A stretch of 64,000 bases of DNA from Papilionanthe hookeriana x Papilionanthe teres (GCA_022702705.1 CM040432.1:48014540-48078539); one strand, 5' to 3'. Positions 1 to 11,528 are shown, counted from the stretch's first letter. Program-made: numbers and translations. Notes: generated by a model from the letters alone, not told the origin.

Positions 1-1704
1 TTTTTATGATTTTAATTTTTTTATGATTATTATTATTTTTTTAATTATTAAAATATTAAAAATATGGTGAAAAATGAAAATTTTTGAAAAATTCAAATTT
101 TAATTTTCTTAGACTTCTCTGATACCAGAGAAGTCCCAAAATCAATTTGGTGAATTTTTGAAATGTATTTTGGGTTTTATGAATTTTTTTAAAGTTAGAA
201 AATAGCCATATGATTTAATTAATCCATTTAATGGGTTAAACCATTTCCAATTGATTCTAAATTTTTATGTGAGGCTCCTGTGACTCTAAAGATGAGTGAA
301 GAATTATTTTCAAGTGATTTTGATGTATGGTTAGCCCTATTTAATTAAAATTCAGTTTTGAATGTTTAGGCCAATTAGGGTTATTCTTAATGAGTTAACT
401 CAAAATATATTTTTCTTAGGGTCCTCTGGTCATAAGATTCCTCCCCTAATTTTTCTAGGATTTATTGATCAAAATGCTAATTATTGGAATTAAAATGCCA
501 AAACAGACACTTAAACTTGAAAAATCAATAACTTGCAATAGAGATGGCCTCTGACCTTGAAAAATTCAGAGAATGTTCCCAAGAACAGAGGCTACAAAAG
601 CCATATGGTCTCATGTCATGGTGAATTGTATGCATGCATGGAGAATTAAAATACTGAAATTAATTGATAATTAATTAAAAATAAAATACTCATCAAAATG
701 ACTTAATTCTTTTTCCACATTGTTCTCCTCTGTTCACTGAGCAAGAGAATATTTTTATTTTATTTTTGTGATTTTTCTATGCAAAGATATGCATTTTTAA
801 AGTTCTGGGTATTTAAATAAATCAAAAATACCCCTAATTTCCTACATATCCACGCGACGCCGACTCAACCTCGGCAGCTCCGAAATGCCACGTGTCGCTT
901 CGCCATTCGTCGCCGCCATCTGACTCAGCACTCTGGGGGCCCGCGGTTCCTTTCCGTCTGTTCGTCCGACGAAATCTGTACTGTCCATTCGATTCACGCG
1001 CGATCCGATGGCTGTTGGTCATCGTCTCCATCTGATGTGTCCCGAGAGCCGTCCATCTTCTAGGTTTAAGATCTCGCTCGATACTTAACGAAATTAAACA
1101 TTCTTATTGTCTTTGGATTCGTCTCGACAAGACGAACACATATATACAGCTATGATGCATTAAAATTAAGCCAAACAAAATGGAGAATCCTAGAAGCTCG
1201 GAGGGAAGGAGAGGTCAATACCTTTGCTCTGAGAAGTGAAGCTTCAATCAGAGAGTTGTGGCACCTTCGATTGAACCTAAGGAAGCTCCAGATGAAGTCT
1301 CTGGCTCTGAGGAATTTTCTAGGTATGAAAGTGACCAAGGCCGATTTCAAGCTTTGGACTCTAGAACAATTGGGTGGCCTAGTGAGGGGGCTTTTGCTGA
1401 AAAACTTCTCCTCTTGGTCTGGTGAAGATTTAGGGTTAATCAATTTAAGGATTGACTCACTGTGGTGAAGTGTCCTGGTTTTGGGCTTGAAATTCAACTC
1501 TGAAATTGAGCTCACAGAGGGGAAATTAGGGTTGGATTTCAGTGGGGATCAAGTGTTCTATGCTAGGAGGGTCTGGAACAATTTTGGCAGAGTTTCTGTA
1601 TGGTTTTGTTCAACTCTCTCTTTTGGCCGAGAGGTGGTGGAGTTTAAATAGAGCTGGCTGGAGGGCTTCCCAGGGGCAATTGAGGGTTGGGATTTGCTGC
1701 CTAG
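1..1704 (-). mobile_element. Ogre-like LTR, left half (interrupted)
   Basis: This stretch is repeated, with many differences, at 28760-30450 and 49700-51400, and in reverse at 56730-58450. In those places it lies inside long LTRs with defined ends. The window opens in the middle of this LTR, so its inner end is not visible. A TATTTAAA box (minus strand, 1643-1650) matches the one at 56753-56760 in the plus-strand copy and is the likely promoter. The LTR is broken at 1704 by the Athila-like element and resumes at 15352. Short ORFs at 834-1739 are in LTR DNA and do not look like genes. It may be a solo LTR or the 5' LTR of an element lying to the left. Confidence 0.85.
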
Positions 1705-2839
1705 TGACTCACTTTTTATATGTTTGCAAATTATGTTAATAGCAACGACACCAAAAACTTGATCCCGCTTTATAATATATATATATATATATATATATTT
1801 GATTTTATGATGGAATGTTTAATGTGGATTCTACGCAAGTATACGTATCATATCAAGTAATACAGAGCTCTAGTGGAGTCTTGGTTATTGATCCCACAGG
1901 GAAGTTTTTAACAGATTTGTATCAGCTAAAATTTAAAGGAATTACTTACTAATATAGTAAATGGAAATTTAAAGTAATTAACTAAAGCAAACTAAAGTAA
2001 ACTTAATGCTTGAAATAAAATTGATTTAAATAATTCAGAAAAAGTATCCTTGTCCTTGTTTTTAGAAAATTAAGTGAATGATGAATCTAAATAGAAATTT
2101 TGAATTGTAATGTGAAAAATAGGAGAATTCCTATTCTTTACCTTTTGGTCCAGGTGCAAAGAACATTGACTAATCTTATGTTTGATTACTGAATCTGCGG
2201 CTAGGCTGGGAGGATATTGGCTGCCACTTCAAAGCTCCCACGTTCCCCTCACCTGAGGGCTAACATCTACACTTCAGCTCTCAAACGATAGGACCAAATT
2301 GAATATTTTAGTCTTTCACACTAAAATGTCCAATTCTACGTCCGATAAATAATATTTCCCTATTTATTTGCACCCTCCTTCCAAGGTTTTTTACTTCCTG
2401 AATATTGGATGTAATTTTTACTATAGTTGATAATTCAACATATTTTAACAAATCAATTGGCCAGATTGAAAGTAAATTAAGTTTTAAGTAAAAATTATCA
2501 CAACTTATTTTAATATATTAGGAACTTCTATTTAATTTCATCATTTTGCATAATTTTCATAAACAAGGAGGAAGACTAAGAAAACTACTCAGAATGCATG
2601 AGAATAAAACAAAGCATGGATTTCATTTAAAGTTAACAACAATAAACAAAGATACTTATCTTAATTTCTTCCCCAAGCAGACTCCTTGAAGTTCCTTTAA
2701 CTTTTCCTTCTAGTACAACACACTTCTAACTTACTAATTATACTCTAAAACTCTTAAATTAACACACAAACACAAATAGACTCTCTAAATAGACACACTG
2801 AAGACTTAAGAGACACACACAGCACTAGAATTCGGCCTC

Positions 2840-2847
2840 TATTTATA
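2840..2847 (-). promoter_or_regulatory. LTR TATA box (TATAAATA)
   Basis: TATAAATA on the minus strand, inside the palindrome cctctatttatagagg. It is conserved at 14912-14919 in the other LTR and, as TATATATA, at 42539-42546 in the related solo LTR. In all three it lies about 80 bp downstream of the palindrome cluster. Confidence 0.7.
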
Positions 2848-2927
2848 GAGGTAGGAAAAGGTCCAAGGGGTGCTTATACATCTCTTCAAAAGCGTCCAGG
2901 TTCAATGTATTTTGCATTTTGAACTGT

Positions 2928-3100
2928 CTCGCCATCGGCGGGAAACGACCTCACCGTCAGCGGGGCTTCTAGAAGGTCTTCAAACGGTGCGATCTCGCTG
3001 TCGGTGGGCTCGGGCTCGCTGTCGGCGAGGTAGTTGTAATTCTTTCAGAAATTCTCCTCATGATCTCGCCGTCGGCGGCCTCGATCTCGCCGTCGGCGAC
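2928..3100. promoter_or_regulatory. Six-unit 15-bp palindrome cluster in LTR U3
   Basis: Units lie at 2928, 2950, 2994, 3015, 3065 and 3086. Each is a version of CTCGCCGTCGGCGAG, an inverted repeat with half-sites CTCGCC/GGCGAG around GTC. The cluster sits about 80 bp upstream of the minus-strand TATA box. Unit differences are mostly C/T and G/A transitions, as expected from decay of methylated CpG. Intact units contain GCCGAC on the minus strand, the core of plant DRE/CRT sites. A regulatory role is inferred. Confidence 0.6.
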
Positions 3101-3277
3101 TTAGTTCATTTTGCATGAATTTCTTCCTTTTTTGATCCAAATTTGCTCCATTTCATGCTTTTGCTTCCATCACTTATAAATCTTCGTTCATGCAATAAAA
3201 TAAAGAAAATACCTTTCTTTAAAGTGCAATTTCATCAAAAATAGATATGAATTTCTTAATATATTTTTACGTGATCA

Positions 3278-4667
3278 AAATCCCCAAACTTAATTATTAC
3301 TTGTCCTCAAGTAATTTTAATACTAAATAAAAATAATGATTTACGTAATAGAATTTTTCAATTCGGATATACTTATGAATTAAATTTAAATAACATTATA
3401 GTAAAGTTGAATAGAAATATTTCTAAGTAATTAAATTAACTTTATAGATATAAGATTATCTAGTTATCAGGTCTAAGATTTCTAGCTTTCTATTTATTTC
3501 AGGAATGACTATATTTAAAAGAGTAAATTACTTAAGATATTTAGATGATAAAAAGTTAAAGAAAATACTATTTAGTAAAATACTAATCCATAAATATAAA
3601 TTTAGAAATATAATTAAGTTTTACCCTTTAGGTTGAATCCATTGAAGCCAATTTTTGATAAGGCATCTCCTCAAGCTTCTCCTCACTTATAATTTTTTCT
3701 TTTCTTTTCTTTTCTTTTGGGATTGATTTTCAATCCTTTTTTTTTCAAGTGAGGATTATTGTATCTGGATAGCCTGTTAATAATTTTGAACTTCAATTTC
3801 TCTTCCTAAATTTGAAACTTAAAATATTTCCTTGCTTATATATATTTCATAGCCTTTACTTCATTGAGTTTCAATCCTTTCTTTTCACTTAAATACTTAA
3901 GAATTTCAATTTTAGAATATAGTTTTCGTTACTTTAAATAGTTTACTATATTCTTATTCCTTTTAACCAAATATCTTATTCCATTAATTAATTGAATTAC
4001 TAGAAACATTTTATTTAACTTTCTATAATAATTAAATAAAGTAATTCATGTTTATTGAATTGAAAAACTACTATAGAAAATCATTTGATAATAATTTTTG
4101 AAAATAGAAATTGAGAACAATTTAATAATTAAATTTGTATTTTTACCTTCCCCCAAACATAAATTTTTCTATCTATACTAAATAGTGAAAAGGGAAAGTA
4201 TATAGTAAAGTTCATCATACCTTTGAGCTTTAGGTATTTCTTTTCTTTGAAATTTTGCAGACTTTTTCATTACTTACGTAACTCCGTACGGTTAGTATTC
4301 TTCCACATATAGTATTTAAAAGAAAGTGCGGGGATGAAATTTTGAAATAAGTATAAAACATAACAAATGAAAACTTAATCTATTACTACACATACAATCA
4401 ACTAATCTACTTTAAAACATATTAAAACAATCTAAACAATATTAAAAGTTCATAACTTATAAAAACTTAAACAACACATTAAAGAAAGACTAACATCCTA
4501 TCTAAAAGAAAAAAATTGCAAACTAATTTAACACACATAAGAAGTCTAACATCATAGCATAAGCAAACATACCAACATCCACAGTCCACAGAAAGTACAG
4601 AATAATTACACACATAATAATAAAGTTTCCAAAATAAGAATAAATCTAAACAAACTAAACAAAGGCT
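3278..4667 (-). other. 3' untranslated internal region of the Athila-like element
   Basis: This is 1.4 kb of very AT-rich DNA between the last extra ORF and the 3' LTR. I see no ORF of note, no repeat cluster and no second element. It holds short T-rich runs near 3700-3750. Confidence 0.6.
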
Positions 4668-5852
4668 CTAATCTTTTGCATCAAAATCCCAGGCTATATC
4701 ATCTCCACGATCTCCGAGTCGAGAAGGTCGAGCAGGTGGATGCTGTGTATAGCGGGGGCATTCGGGAAAGACAACATCTAAATCATCACTCCTATATCGA
4801 CGTTCAGCCTCATAGTATGCAATTTCGTATTCAGAATGTCGCTTGAGATATTCGCTATCATAATCATGTCTTCTTTCCAAGCCTCCAATCCTTTGATCTA
4901 TATGCTCAAATCTTCTTTCCATATTTTTTCCAAATTGCTCAAAACTCTTTCTACTCAGGGTCAACTCATTCATCAGTTCTTGAAGGGTAGGAGTGGTGTA
5001 CTGAGGGGGTTCATAACTAGTAGAGGGTATATCTCTACTTGAAGAAGATACATAATCCCTTGTCCCAGATCTCCATCCTTCGTGGGATTCATATTTCTTT
5101 ATATTAGCCTGAGTAATGGGTTTCATAGGTTCAACCCATTCCTCATCATCTCTTGCCTCTACCCCAGATAATTGGCAGAGTGCATAGATAAGACTAGGAT
5201 TTCCTAGTCCTCCTCCACTTTCATTTCTTGAGGTGGCTAATATTTTCTTATAAATTACACTTCCCACATTAATACTCTTTTGGTTACGAATACGAAATTC
5301 GGAATCGCTTCTATCTCTTGTTACCTCACTATGGTGGTAGGTAGGTAACAAAGTAGAACAAATAAAATAGTGTCATGCTTTAGATGTTGCATTTAACATA
5401 GAAAGAGAGAAGTTTACGCGTTCTCGCTGCTTTATCTTCCAGACGCCTTTCCCATCAGTGAGAAAGTCGATCACCTCTTCCAGTGGTCCTTCCATAGTTC
5501 CAAAAGTTTCATACTCGCTGGTGTAGGTGTCTCTTACCTCGTAATAAGCGTTTATTCTAGCAGCATTGAATTCCACAAAAAATCCTCTAACCTTAATCGG
5601 TGCATCTTCAGCCTGTGTTAAATTCACATAAAATTCCTTTACCACTTCTACAGCGGCTCTGTTGGTCACGAAACAGAAATTTTCCCATCCTCGTTCCTTA
5701 ATGATTCGCTCAACTTCTCCTCCAGGATTTTTGAAAACTCGATCTTGAATGCATGTTCTGGCTTGTATATTGTGAAGATATCTTGATTGTGCCCTTGCAT
5801 TCACAAAACGAGTTTCGTCGTAATCTATCCGTCGCTTTTGTCGTGGAGCCAT
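4668..5852 (-). pseudogene. Extra ORF B (Transposase_32-like, post-integrase)
   Basis: A protein of about 394 codons runs in one frame from ATG 5852 to 4668. It is broken by a single TGA at 5373-5375; the reading frame is unchanged across it. The first 160 residues have the pattern often labelled 'putative plant transposon protein' (PF20167): an ERGW motif, a VKEFYVNL segment, a VRGFFVEF strand and a LTDG segment. The second part has a GLGNPSLIYALC region, then a charged stretch with ERRFEHIDQRIGGLERR, likely coiled coil. It is related in layout to ORF A at 6735-7892, so the element carries two diverged copies. In Athila elements this slot is sometimes called env-like. I see no convincing signal peptide or membrane segment. 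Function unknown. Confidence 0.7.
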
Positions 5853-6185
5853 TTTCGATCTGTGAAATTTGCAAAAATTTTAACTAAACTCCAAAATATT
5901 ACTAAGAAGGCTTTCTACAACATCTAAAGTCCATTTAAATCAATTTCCATGAAATTCTTCCAAATATTTTCTCCACATTTCGAAATTTTTCAAAATTTCC
6001 CAATGTAGAAGAAATCCATGGTGAAAATAAAAAATTTTTGCATAGGAGTGAAGCTCTTACCAAGGGAAGATGAAATCTGGTGTAAAAAAGTGTTGAAATC
6101 GCCTCAAATCTAAGATCTCTCAAGCCCTAGGTCGGTTTTTTTGAAGTTTTGAGGAAGGGGATGATGAATAGTGTCGGTTGACTGG

Positions 6186-6335
6186 TTAAATATAGGTCTT
6201 TTCGTGATCTCGCCGTCGGCGAGATTTTTCTCGCCGTCAGTGAGCTAATTAATTTGATAAGGCAAAAGTTTCGGGAAAAATCCACCGTCGGCGAGCTCGT
6301 TCTCGCTGTCAGCGGGTTTTCTCGCTGTCGGCGAG
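6186..6335 (-). promoter_or_regulatory. Internal palindrome cluster and TATA-like site before ORF B
   Basis: Five units of the CTCGCCGTCGGCGAG palindrome lie at 6209 (perfect), 6230, 6281, 6302 and 6321. Directly downstream on the minus strand is TATATTTAA (6186-6194), then about 330 bp to the ATG of ORF B. This copies the order of the LTR promoter (cluster, then TATA), although the spacing is shorter (about 15 bp against 80 bp). An internal promoter is inferred. Confidence 0.45.
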
Positions 6336-6734
6336 ATCCCAAAATTTTTAAATTTTTGAAATTCATCAATCATTTTCAACCTCGATTTGCCCTTAATCAA
6401 TCTTCCGATCACTTAATTTAATAATAGTATGAAAATTAGATACTTATACTCACAAAAAGTTCACACAACACAAACAATATAACTTTATATATGAAATCCA
6501 TGAGACTTACAAACTTCACACTAACAACTTAACAACATACTTAACTTAAATGTTCAAATCCATAATACTCAGCATCGCAATCCACACCACAACACTCTAA
6601 ATGCTGAGACATAACAATTTACAAATAATCTCATCAAATCTAAGATGATCAAATTAAAATTCAAATCATAATAAAACCTAAATCCAAATCAACACATATA
6701 TACACAAATATCTGACATAAAATAGAAATCTTTC
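6336..6734. other. AT-rich spacer between extra ORFs A and B
   Basis: About 400 bp of AT-rich DNA. I see no gene or repeat in it. Confidence 0.5.
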
Positions 6735-7892
6735 CTACTCTTCAGTGTCTGAACTATCATCATCTCTGATATTCTCGATGCGATGCAGGTGCACAAATAA
6801 ATTGTAGAAAGGCCTGAAAGGGAATTCTGCAGTAGAATCTTCATTAATCCATCCTTTCCGTCTAAGTAAATGAATAAAACTGTCCTCTAGATGTCCAGTA
6901 TGATCAAAGTGCTCCTTCATCCTCCAGTCAATGTGATCAAACATATCAGAGATATTGTAGATGGAATTCATCACATTTTGCAACTCTTTCTCCAATCCTT
7001 TAATCTTCTTCAGAATGAAATTAGTTTTTTCAGTAAGGAGCCTTGCTAAAGGATTGTTCTGTGATGCTCTGTCAGAAATAATGGTAATCTCATCATTGTT
7101 ATCTAAAGTTGGAAACATATCCGTAGGATCAAGTGGTTTCCATGGCAAAAGTACTTTTTCCCAAGCCTCATAAGAAACTTGGTACTGACAGTATAAAGCA
7201 AATATAGTCAATGGGGGTTCAAGTCCATGAACTGACCCATGCACAATCAATCCCAATGCAGACTTTACTATTATTGATCCAACATCGATAGGTAGTCCAA
7301 TTTGAATACAGTAGTTTAATATAGCGCATTCCTTTAAAACTTTATTTACCCTCATAGTAGGTAATAATTTTGATGAGATAAAGAAATGCCAATGCTTCCA
7401 GACAGGTTAAGAAGTGATGCAGAAAAACTGATATACCCATCTTCGCGTAACTCCCAATCATCAGGTTCGTCGGTCAGGTATCTATAGATCTTGTTCATAT
7501 TGTATCTTGAAGGCACAAAGTTGGAATAATGACAGACAGAGGTATTCTCTATAGAAAATAATTCATTTAACCTTGCAGGAGTAAATGTTACCCATCTTCC
7601 TCTGACGTAGACATTTCCATTGTTGATCGGATGTAGATTAGAGTAAAACACTTTAACTACTGGAATAACTACAGTGGATGTCGTATAACAAAATACCTCC
7701 CAATCTTCTTTGTGCGATCATTTCTTCGATTTTTGTGGTGGAATTCTCTACTCCTCTGTTGACAAATCCCCTTTCTTTAATAAGCCTTTTCTTCATCAAG
7801 CCTTTGTTGAAGATATGCTGCGCCTCAAAACTGACGAATTTTCTTCGGTTGAAAACTTCAGTTTTTGTGGTTTCTAAGGGTTTGGTGGCCAT
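6735..7892 (-). pseudogene. Extra ORF A (Transposase_32-like, post-integrase)
   Basis: Three minus-strand fragments (7892-7653, 7651-7352, 7355-6735) form one decayed ORF with frameshifts. I prefer the ATG at 7892 (MATKPLETT) over 8003, because it matches the start of ORF B and leaves the upstream palindromes outside the coding part. The order is the same as in ORF B: a KERG segment, a KVFYSNL segment, VRGRWVTF, a LTDEPDDW segment, then ILNYCIQIGLPIDVGSII and GLEPPLTIFALYC, then a charged tail. It lies directly downstream of integrase on the coding strand. Function is unknown; the family is a frequent passenger of Athila elements. Confidence 0.65.
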
Positions 7893-8035
7893 TTCGGATT
7901 GAAAGGATTGGTCTCTAGTCGTTTCTAAGGAAGAAAACAGTGTAAAATTGGAATTGGGATAATTTCCTACAAAGAACTGGCTTAGAACCGTCCAAAACCG
8001 CACGAAAATTCTTAAGAAACCAAAATTTCAACTGC

Positions 8036-8143
8036 CTCGCCGTCAGTGGGAAGTTTCTCGCCGTCGGAGAGCTACTTATAAAACCGAATTAAATCATGGC
8101 ACACGATCTAGCTGTCAGCGGGCTCGGGCTCGCTGTCGGCGAG
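8036..8143 (-). promoter_or_regulatory. Internal palindrome cluster and TATA-like site before ORF A
   Basis: Four palindrome units lie at 8036, 8057, 8108 and 8129. The segment around 8120-8143 (gggctcgggctcgctgtcgg, then cgag) is identical to 3006-3029 in the LTR, so this cluster looks copied from the LTR U3. A TTTTATAAG box on the minus strand (8075-8083) lies between the units, about 185 bp upstream of the ATG at 7892. Confidence 0.45.
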
Positions 8144-8357
8144 ATTCGTAAAAATCACCCATTTTTGCTCTGGTCCAAATATTTTCTGATCTCATCATAT
8201 AGGTTCTAATTTGTGATGATTCTAATTAAAAATTTGAGTAGTAAGATTTGTTTTAATAATATAGACTCACTAATTTATAGATAAAAAATAAACGACTACT
8301 ATGGGTTGCCTCCCATAAAGCGCTTGGTTGAACGTCGTCAGCCCGACCTAATTTCAG

Positions 8358-9540
8358 TTAGTAATCAGGTTGACTAAGCATTAAAACCTCTTTAAAATTT
8401 GTTCTTCTTCCTTCGAAATATGGTTTTAATCTATGTCCGTTTACCTTAAATCTATGTCCTGTTTTTGGATCTTCAATTTCTATAGTTCCATATGAAAATA
8501 TTTGAGTTATGGTGAAAGGTCCTAACCATCGAGATTTCAATTTCCAGGAAATAATTTCAATCTAGTATTATATAGCAAAACTTCTTGTCCTGGTTCAAAA
8601 TTTCTCTGATTAATCTTCCGATCATGCCATAATTTCATCCTTTCTTTATAAATCCTATCGTTATCATATGATTCATTCCTTAATTCTTCCAATTCATTTA
8701 ATTGCAACAATCTCTTTTCACCAGCTTCTTTCATATTATAATTAAATTCTATAATCGCCCAATATGCTTTATGTTCTAATTCAACTGGTAAGTGGCAAGT
8801 TTTTCCATATATAAGCCTATAAGGAGTCATTCCAATCAGAGTTTTATAAGCAGTCCTGTATGCCCATAATGCAGTGTCTAGTCTTATAAACTAGTCTAAT
8901 CTATTAGGGTTTACAGACTTTTCTAATATACGCTTAATCTCTCGATTAGAAACTTTAGCTAATCCACTAGTTTGTGGATGATAAGCAGTTGATATCTTAT
9001 GCACAATATTATATTTTTCTACTAGTTTGTGAATATATTTGTTTCTAAAATGAGTTCCTCCGTCAGTGATAATCACTCTCGGCATTCCAAATCTAGTAAA
9101 AATATTTTTCATTAAAAATTTTGAAACAGTTTTAGCATCACACCTAGGTAAAGCTTGTGCTTCGATCCATTTGGAAACATAATCAACAGCTACTAATATA
9201 TATGAGTTCCCAAATGAAGGAATAAAAGGTTCCATGAAATCTAATCCCCAAACATAAAAAATTTCAACTTCTAACATAAAATTCAGAGGCATTTCATTTT
9301 TTCTCGATATGTTTCCTACTCTTTGGCATTTATCGCAGGTTTTTATATATCTATGTACATCTCTAAATAGAGTAGGCCAGTAGAATCCAGTTGTAGAATT
9401 TTATACGCAGTTTTATACGTCCCAAAATGTCCTCCAAAATCGAGTCATGACATTTTTGAATGATTGGTTCGGTTTCTTCATAAGGCACGCATCTTCTAAT
9501 AATTAGATCCTTACATTGCTTATATAAGTATGGTTCATCC
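8358..9540 (-). pseudogene. Athila-like integrase
   Basis: The core is readable at 9292-8891. The first catalytic Asp is in WGLDFM (residue 18 of that frame) and the second in ITDGGTHF (residue 77). The third site, exactly 35 residues further in TSGLAKVSNREIK (residue 113), is Lys where family members have Glu, so the DDE triad is dead. The C-terminal part runs through 8830-8537 and 8540-8358, with the ALWAYRTAYK and GPFTITQ regions and the usual VNGHRLKPYFEG ending. Stops at 8888-8890 and frameshifts separate the pieces. The zinc-binding N-terminal part (about 9540-9300) is poorly preserved. It would have inserted the element cDNA in the nucleus. Confidence 0.85.
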
Positions 9541-10243
9541 CAAAAGTATGTTTTAGTATCATGAATGAATTTTTTCGTTGTTGCAAAGTTAACATAGGTG
9601 ATAAAATGTCACTTACAATATAATTTACTATATCGGCATACCAAGGTAATTTCCACTCATTTATATTATAAAGTTGTTCATCGGAAAAGCTGTCTAAAAT
9701 TTCATTATCGATATCGGATAATTCATGATTTTCTAATCTTGATAAATGATCCGCAATTTGATTATCGGTTCCCTTTTGTTAATGATCTCAAAATCAAATT
9801 CTTGCATTAATAATATCCATCTAATTAATCTTGGTTTAGAATCTTTCTTTTGCATTAAATACTTTATAGCATAATGATTAGTATGTACAATACATTTAGT
9901 TCCTATTAGATATTGCCGAAATTTATTAAAAGCATATACAACTGCTAATAATTCTCTTTCGATAGCTTGTATAATTTATTTCGGCATCATTTAGAGTTTT
10001 ACTAGCATAGTATATAAATTTGAAAATCTTATCATATCTTTGCCCAAGCTGCTCTATAGCATAATTACTAGCATCACACATAAGCTCGAAATGGTTTCTC
10101 CCGATTAGGTGAAACTATTATAGAGTCTTGTAATTAATTTATCTTTTAATAATTCGAAAGCATTCGGGAATTCGGTTGTAAATTCAAATTTCTTGTCCTT
10201 TTCGAGAAGTTGGCATAGAGGTTTAGTAATTTTTGAAAAATCT
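9541..10243 (-). pseudogene. RNase H domain of the Athila-like pol, degenerate
   Basis: No long ORF survives, but minus-strand translation shows family landmarks in several frames: LNDAEINYTSY near 9985, KGTDNQIADHLSRLENHE near 9740 and a following SDEQLYNI segment. It joins the end of RT to the start of integrase in the expected order. Multiple frameshifts make it non-functional. Confidence 0.7.
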
Positions 10244-11520
10244 TTAATATAACGTCCGTAGAATCCAGCATGTCCAAGAAAACTTCTTACCCCTTTTACA
10301 GTAGTTAGAGGTGGTAATTCGAGTTATAACTTGAATTTTTGTAGGATCTACTTCCATGCCCTTTTCCGAAATTTTATGCCCTAATACAATGTCGCTCGTA
10401 ACCATAAATTGACATTTCTCCCGATTAAGAACTAAATTAGTTTTCTCACATACTTCAAATACTTTTTCAAGATGATTTAAGCATGTGTCGAATGTTGTTC
10501 CAAATACGGAGAAATCATCCATAAATACTTCTATTCCATTATCAATTAATTTACTAAATATAGACATCATACATCTCTGGAATGTTGCAGGTGCATTACA
10601 TAATTCAAAAGGCATTCTTCGAAAAGCGAAAGTTCCATAAGGACTAGTAAAAGTAGTTTTCTCTTGATCCTCAGGAGCAATTTGTATTTGATGATAACCG
10701 GTATATCCATCTAAGAAACAAAAATATTTATGTCCGGCTAATCTATCTAACATACGGTCCAGAAATGGTAAAGGGAAGTGATCTTTCTGGTGGTCGTGTT
10801 TAATTTTCTATAATCGATACATATTCGCCATCCGAGTAACTTGTCTTATAGGGATAAGATCATTATTTTCATTATCTTTGACGGTCACTCCTCCTTTCTT
10901 AGGTACGCGATGAATTGGGCTTACCCGAACATGCATCGGAAATAGGATATATAATATCATTATCTAACCATTTTAAAATTTCCTTTTTGACTTACTTCTT
11001 TCATTATCGGATTTAATCTCCTTTGGGGATGCTGCTTTAGGCTTATGTTCATTATCTAAAATAATTACAGTGCATACGGATTGAAGGACTAATTCCTTTA
11101 AAATCTGCTAAAAGTCCGACCAAAAATTTTCTTATATTTTTTTTAAAGTATCTAAAAGTTTTTGTTCTTGAGATTCATTTAATTCGGATGAAATAATAAC
11201 GGGTAGAGTTGAAGAATTACCTAAGTAAGCATATTTCGAATGATTAGGTAACATTTTTAACTCGAGTTCGGGAGGTTTAATAAGTGATGGAACTATATTT
11301 TTTTTAGTGTTTTACGTGTTATCCAAAAATTCAAATTTCTCTTGAATATAATCTAGTTCTTCATTTATATCGAGCTTTTTCAATTAATTCGGTATTTTCT
11401 TTTTCTAATTTTTCTTCATAATATTCCTTAAAATGTTCTTTTTGTAAATGATCGAGTACTTCCATTTGAAAACACTCATCATCTTTTTCTAGCGCAGGAT
11501 ATTTCATTGATTTAGCAATA
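10244..11520 (-). pseudogene. Athila-like reverse transcriptase
   Basis: The best-preserved part (10753-10244) reads LDGYTGYHQIQIAPEDQEKT, then SPYGTFAFRRMPF, then the catalytic FMDD at 10525-10514. The FMDD variant of YxDD is usual in Athila elements. The upstream fingers and the linker from protease (11520-10754) are broken by several frameshifts, but VSPIHRVPKKGG and IPIRQVTRMANM-like segments are visible. The domain would copy element RNA into DNA in virus-like particles in the cytoplasm. Confidence 0.88.
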
Positions 11521-11528
11521 TTAAAAGT

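Larger units (their letters stand above)
1705..3277 (-). repeat. Athila-like 3' LTR
   Basis: It matches 13781-15351 along its full length with scattered differences. On the minus strand U3 runs from 3277 to about 2815, with a palindrome cluster at 2928-3100 and a TATAAATA box at 2840-2847. R/U5 follows down to 1705. U5 holds an (AT)n tract (about 1770-1799) and a conserved block at about 1836-1906 containing caagtaataca and gatcccacagggaag. A decayed primer-site copy (caacgacaccaaaaacttga) starts near 1743. The purine-rich AGTTTGGGGATTT on the minus strand just outside (3278-3290) is a good polypurine tract. Confidence 0.92.

Noticed and set aside
834..1739. Short ORFs near the left end as genes
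   Set aside because: The same DNA recurs in the other LTR copies with frames destroyed, so it is non-coding LTR sequence.
4668..5852. Extra ORF B as a true envelope gene
   Set aside because: No signal peptide, no cleavage site and no membrane span is evident. The motifs fit the plant transposon-associated family better.
6961..7173. Plus-strand ORFs across the Athila-like element (also 4836-5042, 7678-7902, 9598-9810)
   Set aside because: They lie opposite recognisable minus-strand coding sequence and show no motif of their own.
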